Shown here: positions 1 through 8,357 of the stretch, in pieces
How positions within the stretch are numbered: the stretch's first letter is position 1
Layout of the letters: every line of letters begins with the position of its first letter
Assembly: GCF_031344055.1 (NCBI RefSeq)
Contig: NZ_JADBEN010000006.1
Length of the DNA stretch: 64,000 nucleotides
Strand: one strand, 5' to 3'
From: Methylobacillus flagellatus_A
GTDB taxonomy: Bacteria; Pseudomonadota; Gammaproteobacteria; Burkholderiales; Methylophilaceae
Notes under the pieces: generated by a model
Databases searched by the model: none
Told to the model about the DNA's origin: nothing
The model's input: the letters and a program-made list of their open reading frames with translations, nothing else
Position numbers and translations under genes: made by a program

Positions 1-1
1 A

Positions 2-505
2 ATTCCATTAGCTTTAATCCCATCGTCTGTTTCAATATCATTTTTGTATGAGAATAAACAATTAATTATTTTTTTAATTAGCTATTTTATATTGGGAGTA
101 TGGTTCTCATGCTATGTTATATTTGAGAAAAATATTGATAAAAAATCCACAAAGAATCTTACAAGTAAAAAATGGCCAGTTTTTGCTATATTTCTTATAA
201 CTCCTTGGTTTATTTCTAGTGTTTTGGTTTTATTGACACCCTTAATATCAGATTTTATTGCTTCAGAATTTCAAATTCGTGAATACAGGGCCATCAGAAT
301 AGAGTCATATGCAAAATCATTCAGAAATTTAAGTAAGCTGTATGTGAAAGATATTTACAATAATGAGGCTTCTTTTGTAATTAAAAACGAAATGCTTATC
401 GGACTACACCTGCGTGAAGGAGATAAGTTGATTGCAACAGGTAGGAACTGTGTTGCTGGATTTGTCATCGATAGTATTAATGGGGTATCTCGAAAAAATA
501 TTTAG
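2..505 (+). CDS. Hypothetical membrane protein, 5' end cut by the window
   Basis: The reading frame is open to the left edge, so the gene almost certainly starts outside the window; an internal TTG at 44 is a possible but unconvincing start. The visible part begins with a hydrophobic segment around positions 65-130, a second around 180-265 (including FLITPWFISSVLVLLTPL), and then a soluble C-terminal region of about 70 residues. It is strikingly AT-rich and uses A/T-ending codons, unlike the GC-rich genes to its right, which suggests acquired DNA. No family was recognised. A role such as an immunity protein beside a toxin remnant is only a guess. Confidence 0.55.
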   Translation: MPLALIPSSVSISFLYENKQLIIFLISYFILGVWFSCYVIFEKNIDKKSTKNLTSKKWPVFAIFLITPWFISSVLVLLTPLISDFIASEFQIREYRAIRIESYAKSFRNLSKLYVKDIYNNEASFVIKNEMLIGLHLREGDKLIATGRNCVAGFVIDSINGVSRKNI

Positions 506-681
506 TCATAGTAGAACGCACTGTTTCGGGTAATGTAGCGGTACCTTATCAGGGAGGCAGAGTCTTCACGGCGGATGTACGAGCCAGACAATCCTCAACA
601 GCGTTCTGGACCAATGCCCAACGGGCGCAAGGTTCAGGATTGCTGATTGATCCTGCGAGCGGGGAGGAATCCTTTGCTTAA
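481..681 (+). pseudogene. Decayed coding fragment (3' end of an unrecognised gene)
   Basis: A frame different from the preceding gene is open from 481 to the TAA at 679-681 and reads as plausible protein (for example GNVAVPYQGGRVFTADVRAR), but it has no start codon of its own with a ribosome-binding site and overlaps the end of the previous gene. It resembles the tail of a longer gene that lost its 5' part. The family was not recognised. Base composition moves back towards the host average here, so this may be the scar of an integration or deletion. Confidence 0.35.
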
Positions 682-814
682 ACGGCTAGCGGCGAATCGA
701 TTGGCGCTGAATAAGCAGATTGCGGTTCGGAATGCGAATAATCCGGTACAGATGAGGGATGCAACAAAGCATCCGACAATAACGTTTGAACAACAGCGTG
801 CTCAGCCCGAGTAG
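674..814 (+). pseudogene. Possible second coding remnant
   Basis: A frame open from a TTG at 674 to the TAG at 812-814 encodes about 46 residues, rich in R, N and Q (LNKQIAVRNANNPVQMRD). It overlaps the end of the previous fragment by a few bases and has no convincing ribosome-binding site. It could be a short real gene, but a leftover of the same decayed locus is more likely. No function is assigned. Confidence 0.2.
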
Positions 815-841
815 GGCGCAATAACCAACGGGCATTGCGCC
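815..841. repeat. Inverted repeat downstream of mxaL
   Basis: Eight-base arms GGCGCAAT (815-822) and ATTGCGCC (834-841) with an 11-base loop lie between the end of the minus-strand mxa operon and the decayed edge. It could act as a weak terminator for mxaL, but there is no T-tract on either strand. The rest of 815-895 shows no gene. Confidence 0.4.
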
Positions 842-895
842 GTATGTTATCTGACCTTTGACTGATTGAGCAAAGCGCCGAGTTTCACTTTTTCT

Positions 896-1873
896 CTAGT
901 GATTAACTACCTTACGATATAAAGCCCGCTTGAGCAGCCTCCTCAACCGTTGCGGCGTATACGAGGCAAGCACCAATCCCCCAGCGACAATTGCAAGCAG
1001 CCAATCGATATGCATAGGCGCAAAGTCGCGTCTGCTGGGCTTGAGCTGGTGCATCGCGGTTTTGACATCCTCGACATGGTCGCCGTTGACGTAGGCAGCG
1101 CCGATTTCCTCGCTGAGTTTGATCAGGTATTCCTCATCCAGGGTGGACTGGTAGCGGTCATTCTCGGAGGTGGCTGTGCCCTTGTCGCGCGTGCCCAGGT
1201 TTTGCTGCGAAATCTGGGCGACGCCGGGTTGCAGGACGAAGTTTTCTGCTGACCAGTAACCCAGAAGCTTATTGTTTTCATCGAACTTGGGGATGGGTTG
1301 CGGCTCCTTGCTGCCTATGCCGACCAGCAGCCAGTCGCCGTCTTTCTGGAAGTTGCCGAGGTCGCGGGTATTGAAGGCATGCAGGCGCGGGGCTTCTTCG
1401 CCGTCGGTAAAGAAGATGGCCTGGGTGGGCTCGGGCATGGTGCGTAGCAGGCGCGCCAGCGAGTCCACGCCTTCGCGCAGGCGGGTGTTGCCGGACCATG
1501 CCTGGCGCCATTCTATGCGGGCGATGGTGTCCTGGATGGCGGCGTAGTTCTCGCAGACTTCGATCGGCGTGTAAAGCGCGGCGACGCTGAGGCCGGAGAA
1601 AAGCGCCAGGCTGACGCGGCTGCCGCACGGCATGCTGGCGACCAGGTCGTGCGCGAGGTGCTTGGCGTATTCCAGGCGGGAAATATCCTCGCCGCGCCAG
1701 GTCATGCCCTTGGTGTTCATGCTCTGGCTGATGTCGATCACCAGCATGGTGCTGTAGATGTTGTGCGGCACCGGGACGGTGGGTTTGAATGCGGCTGTCA
1801 ATAGCAACAACAGCGCCAGCAGCGGCAGCAGGGTCTCTCGGTGCATATAAGGCTTGAGGCGGGCGGGCAGCAT
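896..1873 (-). CDS. mxaL: MxaL, von Willebrand A-domain protein of methanol dehydrogenase maturation
   Basis: 325 residues. An N-terminal membrane anchor (about 16-27) precedes a vWA domain with an intact metal-ion-dependent adhesion site: DISQS at 47-51 and the later TDGEE near 156-160. A C-terminal hydrophobic segment (about 287-303) suggests a two-anchor periplasmic domain. MxaL is last in the conserved mxaRSACKL order and is needed, with MxaA and MxaK, for calcium insertion into methanol dehydrogenase. It starts 7 bases after mxaK, so the two are surely co-transcribed. In many methylotrophs mxaD or other mxa genes follow; here the operon ends in decayed, AT-rich DNA. Identification rests on the vWA motif plus gene order. 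Confidence 0.85.
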   Translation of the reverse strand: MLPARLKPYMHRETLLPLLALLLLLTAAFKPTVPVPHNIYSTMLVIDISQSMNTKGMTWRGEDISRLEYAKHLAHDLVASMPCGSRVSLALFSGLSVAALYTPIEVCENYAAIQDTIARIEWRQAWSGNTRLREGVDSLARLLRTMPEPTQAIFFTDGEEAPRLHAFNTRDLGNFQKDGDWLLVGIGSKEPQPIPKFDENNKLLGYWSAENFVLQPGVAQISQQNLGTRDKGTATSENDRYQSTLDEEYLIKLSEEIGAAYVNGDHVEDVKTAMHQLKPSRRDFAPMHIDWLLAIVAGGLVLASYTPQRLRRLLKRALYRKVVNH

Positions 1874-1880
1874 GGTCTTG

Positions 1881-2417
1881 TTACGGCAGCCCTACCGGGA
1901 TGTTGCCCATGATCAGGCCGGGCGAGTCCGACTCCCCTGATCCCGGCGTGGGGGTCGAGGGCAGCATGCTGAGCACGCGGTCGAGGTTATGGCGCGCATC
2001 CCAGAAGCTGTGGTCGAGACGCAGGGATTGCTCATAGGCCGTGCGTGCCTGGTTGAGCAGGTATTCCGTCTCGTCGCGCACCGTGATGTCCCGCCCGTTC
2101 ACCGCCAGGCCGCGCAGGAAGAAGATGTTGCCGGTATTGAACTGCACTGCGGATTTTTGCGTGTCGTCGCCTTTTTCCAGCAGTTGCCCGAACAGTTGCG
2201 TGGCTTCCTGGTAGCGTCCGTTGCGGGCTTGCCAGTAGGCCACGGCGAACTTGGCCTCATAGCTGTCCTGGCGGGTATTGGGGGATTTGCCTTGCTGGAT
2301 GGCCTGGTTGAAGGCGCGGATTTCCCGGAGCTGGTAGGCCTGCCATCCGGCCAGGCCGAGAGAGCCGATGGCGAGTAGGGCGAATCCCCAGGTGAGCTTG
2401 CTGGCGCTTAGTGCCAT
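1881..2417 (-). CDS. mxaK: MxaK, methanol dehydrogenase maturation protein
   Basis: About 178 residues from the ATG at 2415-2417, chosen over a longer in-frame extension because it gives a normal N-terminal membrane anchor (LTWGFALLAIGSLGLAGW) and a 10-base overlap with the end of mxaC. The rest is a periplasmic helical region with TPR-like helix pairs (FAVAYWQARNGRYQEATQLF) and a Pro/Ser/Gly-rich tail. MxaK acts with MxaA and MxaL in loading calcium into methanol dehydrogenase. The protein has few diagnostic residues, so the call depends on its position between two vWA genes in the mxa cluster. Confidence 0.8.
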   Translation of the reverse strand: MALSASKLTWGFALLAIGSLGLAGWQAYQLREIRAFNQAIQQGKSPNTRQDSYEAKFAVAYWQARNGRYQEATQLFGQLLEKGDDTQKSAVQFNTGNIFFLRGLAVNGRDITVRDETEYLLNQARTAYEQSLRLDHSFWDARHNLDRVLSMLPSTPTPGSGESDSPGLIMGNIPVGLP

Positions 2418-3388
2418 GTTCTGACCTCGATGAATTTTGCCAGCAGCAGCAACGACAACAGCACGGCTGCCAGCAGGTAGCAATAAGGGGCGAAATCGCG
2501 GCCGGGAATTTCTTCCTGGTAGCGGATGGGTTTCTTTTCCTTGCGGTTGATGTCCTCGATCGCGGCTGCCAGCGATTTCGGGTCTTCGGCCTCGTAGGCC
2601 TGGTAGCCGGTGCGCAAGGTCTTGAAGAAGTCGTTGAGCTCGAGCGCGGGCGGCAGCGGCTTGTCTTCCGGGGGCACATAGCTGGTATCGAAGATGCTGG
2701 TGGCGCCCGGCTGGCGCAGCACGATCCAGTAAAGCGTGACGTTCATGCGCTCCAGCCAGTCGCGGATTTTCTGCTGGGTGTTGGCGCCCATGCGGCCGCC
2801 GCCGTCGGACAGCAGGATGATGGCGCGCGAACCCGAGTCGGGGGTCTTGTCGAACTGGGCGAGGCCGGTAGTGAGGCCGCTGCCGATATTGGTCTGGAAC
2901 AGGGCGGCACCACCGGCAGCACGAATCGCCGCAAGGATGGCCTCGCGGTTGTCAGTGAGCGGCAAGGCGTGCATGGCGGAGTTGCTGAAGGTGACCATGC
3001 CGAACATGTCGTTGCTGCGCTCATTGACGAAATGCGTGATCAGGCGCTCGGCCGCGGCGGCCTTGGATTCCCCGGCGACGCCGCTGGTTTCCGCGCCGGA
3101 GAAGGCTTCGTCCATGCTCGCGCTGCGGTCGATCACCAGCACCAGTTGCGCGCCCTGGCCGATGCGCTCGATATATTGCGCATCGGTCGCCGGCCCGGCG
3201 GCGCCCAATAGCATGAAGCACAGCGCCAGCGCGGCGAGTATTTTCAGCAATATGCCCAGCAAATCCGAGAGGCGGTCGCGCGGCAGCAGGCTCAACCAGG
3301 AATAGCTGCGGCTATGCTGGCGGTCCAGCAACAAGGGCGCCAGGCTGAGCGGCAGCAGCATGAGCAGCCAGGCGTGGTTGAAATTCAC
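2408..3388 (-). CDS. mxaC: MxaC, von Willebrand A-domain membrane protein
   Basis: 326 residues starting at a GTG (3386-3388) that directly follows the mxaA stop codon. It has two N-terminal hydrophobic segments (about 8-21 and 46-62), a vWA domain with the metal-site motif DRSAS at 87-91 and a second loop LLSDGGGRMG, and a C-terminal membrane helix ending just before the stop. The layout (TM-TM-vWA-TM) is that of BatA/BatB-type proteins that partner MoxR ATPases. In the mxa cluster it is thought to help assemble active methanol dehydrogenase in the periplasm with MxaL and the MxaR ATPase. Confidence 0.85.
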   Translation of the reverse strand: MNFNHAWLLMLLPLSLAPLLLDRQHSRSYSWLSLLPRDRLSDLLGILLKILAALALCFMLLGAAGPATDAQYIERIGQGAQLVLVIDRSASMDEAFSGAETSGVAGESKAAAAERLITHFVNERSNDMFGMVTFSNSAMHALPLTDNREAILAAIRAAGGAALFQTNIGSGLTTGLAQFDKTPDSGSRAIILLSDGGGRMGANTQQKIRDWLERMNVTLYWIVLRQPGATSIFDTSYVPPEDKPLPPALELNDFFKTLRTGYQAYEAEDPKSLAAAIEDINRKEKKPIRYQEEIPGRDFAPYCYLLAAVLLSLLLLAKFIEVRTWH

Positions 3389-4360
3389 TTACTTCATCCC
3401 CCGCTCGATGTCGCGGCAGCGGCGGCCGAACTGGCGCAGCCATGCGTGCGGGTCTGCCGGGACGTTCCGCTCGGAGCTGTCGAAAAATATCGCTCGGGAC
3501 AATAAGAAAAAGCGCGCGACATCTTCCGCCAGCGGGGTGAAAGCGGGCTTGATGCGGATGATCTCCTCGGCGCTGAAGACGCTTTGCCTGCAACTCTGCT
3601 TGAATGCCTGGTGCAGGTGGTTGACGGCTGCTTCCAATCCGTCCGCGTCATGGCTGGTTTTCCTGAGCTTGCGATAGGCCTTGGCGAACGGGCCGCCCAT
3701 GCGGGGCAGCCAGGCATGGTTGCCCAGGATGTACAACAGCCCGAGCAGGCTCAGTCCGAAGATGGCGAATGCGCCGTAAAGAACCTGCCGTTGCCTATGA
3801 TCGCTGATCAGCAACGGGCCGCGCAGCGGGCTCATGTCCTTGCTGATATTGACCGAGCCATAAACGGCCAATGGCGAAATGCGGAAATTCCAGCTCGGGA
3901 TACGTACCTGGAACAATTTGCCATTGCCGGTGAACTTCACGAACTCTGGCGGTAATGCAGCCGGCTTGGCGACGATGCTGGAGGTGAACACCTGGTAGCT
4001 GAGTTCCAGCGTGTAGATGTTCTGGCCGTTTTCGTGCGATTCGCTGACCTTGCTGGCATAGATCTCGATGCCCTGTTCCTTGTTGCGGTAGCGCTTCTGG
4101 TTGCCGGGGATCGGCAGCGAGGTCGGCAGCAGCTTGTACTGATCGTTGACCTTGAGCGTGATGGTGCGGCTGAGGACATCGCCGACGTGATAGCCCACTT
4201 CGCGTGCCGGGTTTTTGGCTATGATCTCGACAGGCGGGTCGTCGGCCTGCGCGGCAGGCGTTTCAGCCGCGGGAACCTCTGCCGCCCGGGCCGGAATGCT
4301 TGCCAGCATGGCGGCCAGCAAGAGGAAAGTGTTGAATCTGTGGAGTGCGATCATGTTCAT
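3389..4360 (-). CDS. mxaA: MxaA, calcium-insertion factor for methanol dehydrogenase
   Basis: About 323 residues from the ATG at 4358-4360, which overlaps the mxaS stop as ATGA; an ATG six bases downstream is the alternative. A Sec signal peptide (FLLLAAMLASIPARA) is followed by a periplasmic domain, a membrane helix near residue 180-200 (YGAFAIFGLSLLGLLYIL) and a cytoplasmic C-terminal helical region. MxaA is required for active, calcium-containing methanol dehydrogenase in model methylotrophs. The family is poorly conserved in sequence, so the call is largely from gene order mxaR-S-A-C-K-L and topology. Confidence 0.8.
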   Translation of the reverse strand: MNMIALHRFNTFLLLAAMLASIPARAAEVPAAETPAAQADDPPVEIIAKNPAREVGYHVGDVLSRTITLKVNDQYKLLPTSLPIPGNQKRYRNKEQGIEIYASKVSESHENGQNIYTLELSYQVFTSSIVAKPAALPPEFVKFTGNGKLFQVRIPSWNFRISPLAVYGSVNISKDMSPLRGPLLISDHRQRQVLYGAFAIFGLSLLGLLYILGNHAWLPRMGGPFAKAYRKLRKTSHDADGLEAAVNHLHQAFKQSCRQSVFSAEEIIRIKPAFTPLAEDVARFFLLSRAIFFDSSERNVPADPHAWLRQFGRRCRDIERGMK

Positions 4361-5217
4361 GCCGTCACAAACTGGTAGAAGTATTCCGTCAAGGCGTCTG
4401 CGTCGAAGCCTTGCTCGATAAAGAAGGGCGGGACATCGAAGCGCATGAACAATGCGTCGAGTGCGGCATGGCGTTCTGCAAATGCCGCCTGGATGCGGGC
4501 GTGGGTGGATTTGCGCAACATCAGCGTACGTTTCTCGCCGGTCTCGCTGTCGGTGACGTGCGTCAGGCCGAACTCGGGGATGGCGCTGTATTCGGCGGCA
4601 TCCCACAGCACGATGGGCACGATATGGTGCCGCTGCATGGAAACCAGCGCTTCCTCGAGCGCTTCCAGCGGCATGTGGAAGTCCGAGACCAGCAAGACCA
4701 ATGCGCGTTCGCGCGGCAGGTAGCGGCTGACCTGCAGGATGCCCGCACCGCCGACATGGGGAGGGCGGTAATCCTGCAATTGTTCAGCCAGCAAGTAGGC
4801 CGCCTGCACCCGCGTGCTGGCAGGGATTACCCACGCGTCACGGACTTCCTCGTCGAAGCCGATGAAGCCGAAAGGGTCGTTGATGCGAGAAGCCGACTGT
4901 GCGGCGGAGGCGGTGATCTCCGCGGCAATCCTGAGCTTGTTGAAATGGCCGGAAAACCCCATGGAGCCGGACAGGTCGCAGGCGACGAACACGGGCACCG
5001 CGCTGCGCTGGTTGTAGATGCGCACATAGACCTGTTCCATTGGATCGCGCAGGCTGAGGCGCAAGTCGATACGGCGCGGGTCAGGATAGGAGATCAGGGG
5101 CGCATGCCCGACGAAATCCATGCCCAGCCCGCGTTGCGCGCTGGCATGACGGCCAGGATGGCGGCCGCGAGAACGCCAGCCGATCTGGTAGCTGAACTCC
5201 TTGGCTAGCTCGTTCAT
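4357..5217 (-). CDS. mxaS: MxaS, DUF58-family protein
   Basis: 286 residues with no signal peptide. The DUF58/vWA-like fold shows DLSGSMG at 81-87, and the N-terminal part carries the DUF58-typical GRHPGRH and DFVGH segments before it. MxaS is the cytoplasmic partner of the MoxR-type ATPase MxaR in methanol dehydrogenase maturation. It starts only 5 bases after mxaR and overlaps mxaA by four bases, so translation is probably coupled. A second DUF58 gene at 55913 is longer and has membrane segments, so the two are not recent duplicates. Confidence 0.85.
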   Translation of the reverse strand: MNELAKEFSYQIGWRSRGRHPGRHASAQRGLGMDFVGHAPLISYPDPRRIDLRLSLRDPMEQVYVRIYNQRSAVPVFVACDLSGSMGFSGHFNKLRIAAEITASAAQSASRINDPFGFIGFDEEVRDAWVIPASTRVQAAYLLAEQLQDYRPPHVGGAGILQVSRYLPRERALVLLVSDFHMPLEALEEALVSMQRHHIVPIVLWDAAEYSAIPEFGLTHVTDSETGEKRTLMLRKSTHARIQAAFAERHAALDALFMRFDVPPFFIEQGFDADALTEYFYQFVTA

Positions 5218-5222
5218 GGCGT

Positions 5223-6239
5223 TCAGGTAGCGCTGATGGTGTGAATGGCCTGGCTGAGCAGTTCGCGTGCAATCTCGGTGCGGCGCATTTCGTAAATCGG
5301 GTTGAAGACCAGTCGGTGCGCGATGGTTTCGTGGAACACGGCATGAATGTCTTCGGGCAGCACCGCCTCGCGGCCATTGAGCCAGGCGTTGACGCGCGCG
5401 GCGCGCATCATCATGGCGATCCCGCGCGGACTGGCGCCGGCCACCACCAGGCGCTTGATGTCCACGCCTTCGACCTTGAGGCCATAATCGGCCGGGCTGC
5501 GGGTTGCCAGCCAGAGGTCAAGCGTATAACGGCGCAAGGCAGGGCTGGCCTGCACGCTGGACTGGATCAGCGATGCGATCTGGTTGAGCCCGTCGAACTG
5601 CAGGATGCCTGGATTCACCTGGTCGACCAGGGCATCGACGTCATGGAAGCGCGTCTCGAAAATCAATGATTCCATGATGTCGGCGTCGGCCGGGACGGTG
5701 ATGGGGATTTCCATCATGAAGCGGTCGCGCGCGGCGGAGGGGATTTCGAAGGTTTCCTCTTTTTCCACCTGGTTGCGGTCGGCGAACACCAGCATGTGGG
5801 GGAAATGATGCTCGCGGTTGAAGGCGGACAATGTGCGTTCCGCCATCACGCGTAATAGCAGCGAGTGCACCTGCGGACGTGCGCGGTTGATTTCGTTGAA
5901 GAAAAACACCGACAGGTTGGTGCCGTGCGACAGCAGCGGGCCCGGGCTCACGTGCGGGCGGCCGTCATCGCCGAGATAGGTGTGGTACACCAGGTCGTTC
6001 GGCATCAAGTCTATGGTGCCCTCGATACGCTGGTAGCCGCCGCCGATGCCGCGCGTGAAGGCGCGCAGCAACGTCGTCTTGCCGACGCCGACATCGCCCT
6101 CGAGCAGTACGTGGCCGCGGGCAAAGATGGCGGTGGTGATCAGGCGTATCGCATTGGCCTGGCCGACCACGACCTGATTTACGTTGTTTTCCAATTGCAA
6201 TGCCTGCGCACGCCAGTCGGCCAATTGACGGTCACTCAT
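5223..6239 (-). CDS. mxaR: MxaR, MoxR-family AAA+ ATPase
   Basis: 338 residues from the ATG at 6237-6239; an in-frame extension to 6368 is possible but crosses an inverted repeat in the intergenic region and has no family support. Walker A is GDVGVGKT at 48-55, Walker B FFFNEINRARP, and an arginine-finger region follows (SAARDRFMMEI). MoxR ATPases work as chaperones with vWA proteins; MxaR leads the mxa maturation genes. Here it heads the transcript, with fabA divergent 249 bases away and no mxaFJGI upstream, unlike the classical cluster. Confidence 0.88.
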   Translation of the reverse strand: MSDRQLADWRAQALQLENNVNQVVVGQANAIRLITTAIFARGHVLLEGDVGVGKTTLLRAFTRGIGGGYQRIEGTIDLMPNDLVYHTYLGDDGRPHVSPGPLLSHGTNLSVFFFNEINRARPQVHSLLLRVMAERTLSAFNREHHFPHMLVFADRNQVEKEETFEIPSAARDRFMMEIPITVPADADIMESLIFETRFHDVDALVDQVNPGILQFDGLNQIASLIQSSVQASPALRRYTLDLWLATRSPADYGLKVEGVDIKRLVVAGASPRGIAMMMRAARVNAWLNGREAVLPEDIHAVFHETIAHRLVFNPIYEMRRTEIARELLSQAIHTISAT

Positions 6240-6341
6240 GTGGTGGATTCCAGTACTAGGTTGAATGGTTAATGGGGAAAATTTCCCGTATGGTAGGGTT
6301 TTTAATTCATGGTGTAAACAGATCGGTATAGTTTTGGCGCG

Positions 6342-6376
6342 GGCTTGCCGTTTTGTGCCGTCATACACGGCAAGCC
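6342..6376. promoter_or_regulatory. 10-bp perfect inverted repeat between mxaR and fabA
   Basis: Arms GGCTTGCCGT (6342-6351) and ACGGCAAGCC (6367-6376) are separated by 15 bases, giving 25 bases between arm centres. The repeat lies about 100 bases before both divergent genes, a usual place for an operator. It has no T-tract, so it is unlikely to be a terminator. A DNA-binding site for a regulator of mxaR or fabA is an inference. Confidence 0.5.
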
Positions 6377-6488
6377 GGTGGAACCGGGACTGGATTTGCG
6401 GAGATTTATTAATACTTTCACAGCTTAGGGCTTTTGTTAAAAAGCATTTCAGGCGAAAATAACGGGATTATCAGTACAGAATAATTAA

Positions 6489-7004
6489 ATGCAAAAACAG
6501 AATAGTTTCACCTTTGAAGAATTGCTTTCCTGTGGTCGTGGCGAAATGTTCGGGGAAGGCAATGCGCAATTGCCCTTGCCGCCGATGTTGATGTTTGACC
6601 GGATCGTCTCCATTACTGAAGATGGCGGTCAATATGGCAACGGGCAGATTATCGCGGAGCTGGATGTCAGGCCCGACCTTTGGTTCTTCAACTGCCATTT
6701 CGAGGGCGACCCGGTGATGCCGGGTTGTCTGGGCCTGGATGCCATGTGGCAATTGGTAGGTTTCTACCTCGGCTGGATGGGCGGCAAGGGCCGCGGCCGC
6801 GCATTGGGCGCGGGCGAAGTGAAGTTTACCGGCCAGGTGCTGCCTACTGGTAAACTGATTACTTATCGTATTGACCTCAAGCGCGTGATTATGCGCAAGC
6901 TGGTCATGGGCATCGCCGATGCCCACATGGAAATTGACGGTCGCGAAATTTATGCAGCCAACGACTTGCGCGTCGGCCTGTTCACACGCACCGACAATTT
7001 CTAG
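6489..7004 (+). CDS. fabA: 3-hydroxyacyl-[ACP] dehydratase/isomerase FabA
   Basis: 171 residues, the usual length. The catalytic His70 (FNCHFEGDPVMPGCLGLD) and Asp84 fall at exactly the Escherichia coli FabA positions. FabA dehydrates 3-hydroxydecanoyl-ACP and isomerises trans-2- to cis-3-decenoyl-ACP, the branch point of anaerobic-type unsaturated fatty acid synthesis. fabB follows after 60 bases, so the two steps are encoded together as in pseudomonads. No strong ribosome-binding site precedes the ATG. Confidence 0.95.
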   Translation: MQKQNSFTFEELLSCGRGEMFGEGNAQLPLPPMLMFDRIVSITEDGGQYGNGQIIAELDVRPDLWFFNCHFEGDPVMPGCLGLDAMWQLVGFYLGWMGGKGRGRALGAGEVKFTGQVLPTGKLITYRIDLKRVIMRKLVMGIADAHMEIDGREIYAANDLRVGLFTRTDNF

Positions 7005-7064
7005 CAGATTATTCTGCTGAAACAGCCTATCGCTATTGATTGAATTAATGTGGGAGAACACGCA

Positions 7065-8288
7065 ATGCGTCGTGTCGTCGTCACCGGGATGGGCATCATT
7101 TCCAGTCTCGGTAACAACAAATCTGAAGTCCTGGACAGCCTGAAGGCAGGCCGTTCCGGCATCCGTTTTCAACAGGAATATGTTGACCAGGGGCTGCGTT
7201 CGCACGTCGCCGGCTCGATCGAGAACCTCGAGCTGGAAGCCCTGATCGACCGTAAGCTCATGCGCTTCATGGGTAAAGGGCATGCTTACGCCTGGCTGGC
7301 CATGCAGGAGGCGATTGCCGATGCTGGCCTGCCGCCCGAGCTGGTGTCCAATATCCGCACCGGCCTGATCGTGGGCCAGGGCGGTGCCTCGCACGAGAAT
7401 ATCCTGTCCGGCGTGGATACCTTGCGTGCCAAGGGCGTGCGCCGCGTAGGCCCTTACATGGTGACCAAGGCCATGGCGAGCGGGGTGTCCGCATGCCTGG
7501 CGACAGGCGCCGAGATCAAGGGCATCAACTACGGCATCAGTTCCGCCTGCGCGACCAGCGCCCACTGTATCGGCGCAGCCGTGGAGCAGATCCAGCTCGG
7601 CAAGCAGGATATCGTATTCGCCGGCGGGGGCGAGGAAGAGCACTGGACGCTGTCCTTCATGTTCGATGCCATGGGAGCGTTGTCCAGCAAGTACAACGCG
7701 ACCCCGGAGAAGGCGTCGCGCACTTATGACGTCGACCGCGACGGCTTCGTGATTTCCGGCGGCGGCGGCATCGTGGTGGTCGAGGAATACGAGCATGCCA
7801 AGGCGCGCGGCGCGAAGATCTATGCCGAAATCGTCGGCTACGGCGCGACTTCCGACGGCTACGACATGGTGGCGCCTAGCGGCGAGGGCGCGGAGCGCTG
7901 CATGCGCCTGGCCTTGCAAGGCGTGGAAGGCCCGGTGGATTACATCAACACCCACGGCACCAGCACGCCGGTGGGCGACGTGAAGGAGCTGGAAGCGATC
8001 CGCGCCGTGTTCGGCGGCAGCGATGTCGCGATCGCCTCCACCAAATCGCTGTCCGGCCATGCGTTGGGCGCCGCAGGCGTCAATGAGGCGATCTACACCC
8101 TGCTGATGATGGAGAATAACTTCATCGCGGCTTCGGCCAATATCGACAATCTCGACCCGGCAGCCGAAGGCCTGAACATCGTGCGCGAGCGCATCGATAA
8201 CGCCAATATCCAGACCGCGGTGTCGAACAGCTTCGGTTTCGGCGGTACCAATGCCACGCTAACATTCTCGCGCAGGCAGCTTGCTTGA
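7065..8288 (+). CDS. fabB: 3-oxoacyl-[ACP] synthase I FabB
   Basis: 407 residues. The start is the ATG at 7065, preceded by GGGAG, not the in-frame GTG at 7050 which lies over that ribosome-binding site. The catalytic triad is visible: Cys162 (SSACATSAHC), the first His in NTHGTSTPVGD and the second in KSLSGHALGAAG. FabB extends cis-3-decenoyl-ACP made by FabA and so commits carbon to unsaturated fatty acids. A hairpin follows the stop codon. Confidence 0.95.
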   Translation: MRRVVVTGMGIISSLGNNKSEVLDSLKAGRSGIRFQQEYVDQGLRSHVAGSIENLELEALIDRKLMRFMGKGHAYAWLAMQEAIADAGLPPELVSNIRTGLIVGQGGASHENILSGVDTLRAKGVRRVGPYMVTKAMASGVSACLATGAEIKGINYGISSACATSAHCIGAAVEQIQLGKQDIVFAGGGEEEHWTLSFMFDAMGALSSKYNATPEKASRTYDVDRDGFVISGGGGIVVVEEYEHAKARGAKIYAEIVGYGATSDGYDMVAPSGEGAERCMRLALQGVEGPVDYINTHGTSTPVGDVKELEAIRAVFGGSDVAIASTKSLSGHALGAAGVNEAIYTLLMMENNFIAASANIDNLDPAAEGLNIVRERIDNANIQTAVSNSFGFGGTNATLTFSRRQLA

Positions 8289-8296
8289 TCTGATTG

Positions 8297-8317
8297 AACG
8301 GGGCCGATGGCCCCGTT
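8297..8317 (+). terminator. Hairpin after fabB
   Basis: A perfect 9-bp stem, AACGGGGCC (8297-8305) and GGCCCCGTT (8309-8317), with loop GAT lies 9 bases after the fabB stop. Only a weakly T-rich stretch follows, so it may be a leaky terminator or a 3' stabiliser. Confidence 0.5.
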
Positions 8318-8357
8318 GTCATGTTGGAGTCTGGAGTTTGTATCAAGGGCTGTGGGT

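Noticed and set aside
6471..8060. Long open frame of 529 codons antisense to fabA and fabB
   Set aside because: It is the mirror of two certain genes in high-GC DNA, has no recognisable domain, and its composition (rich in Ala, His, Arg, Gln) is typical of antisense frames.
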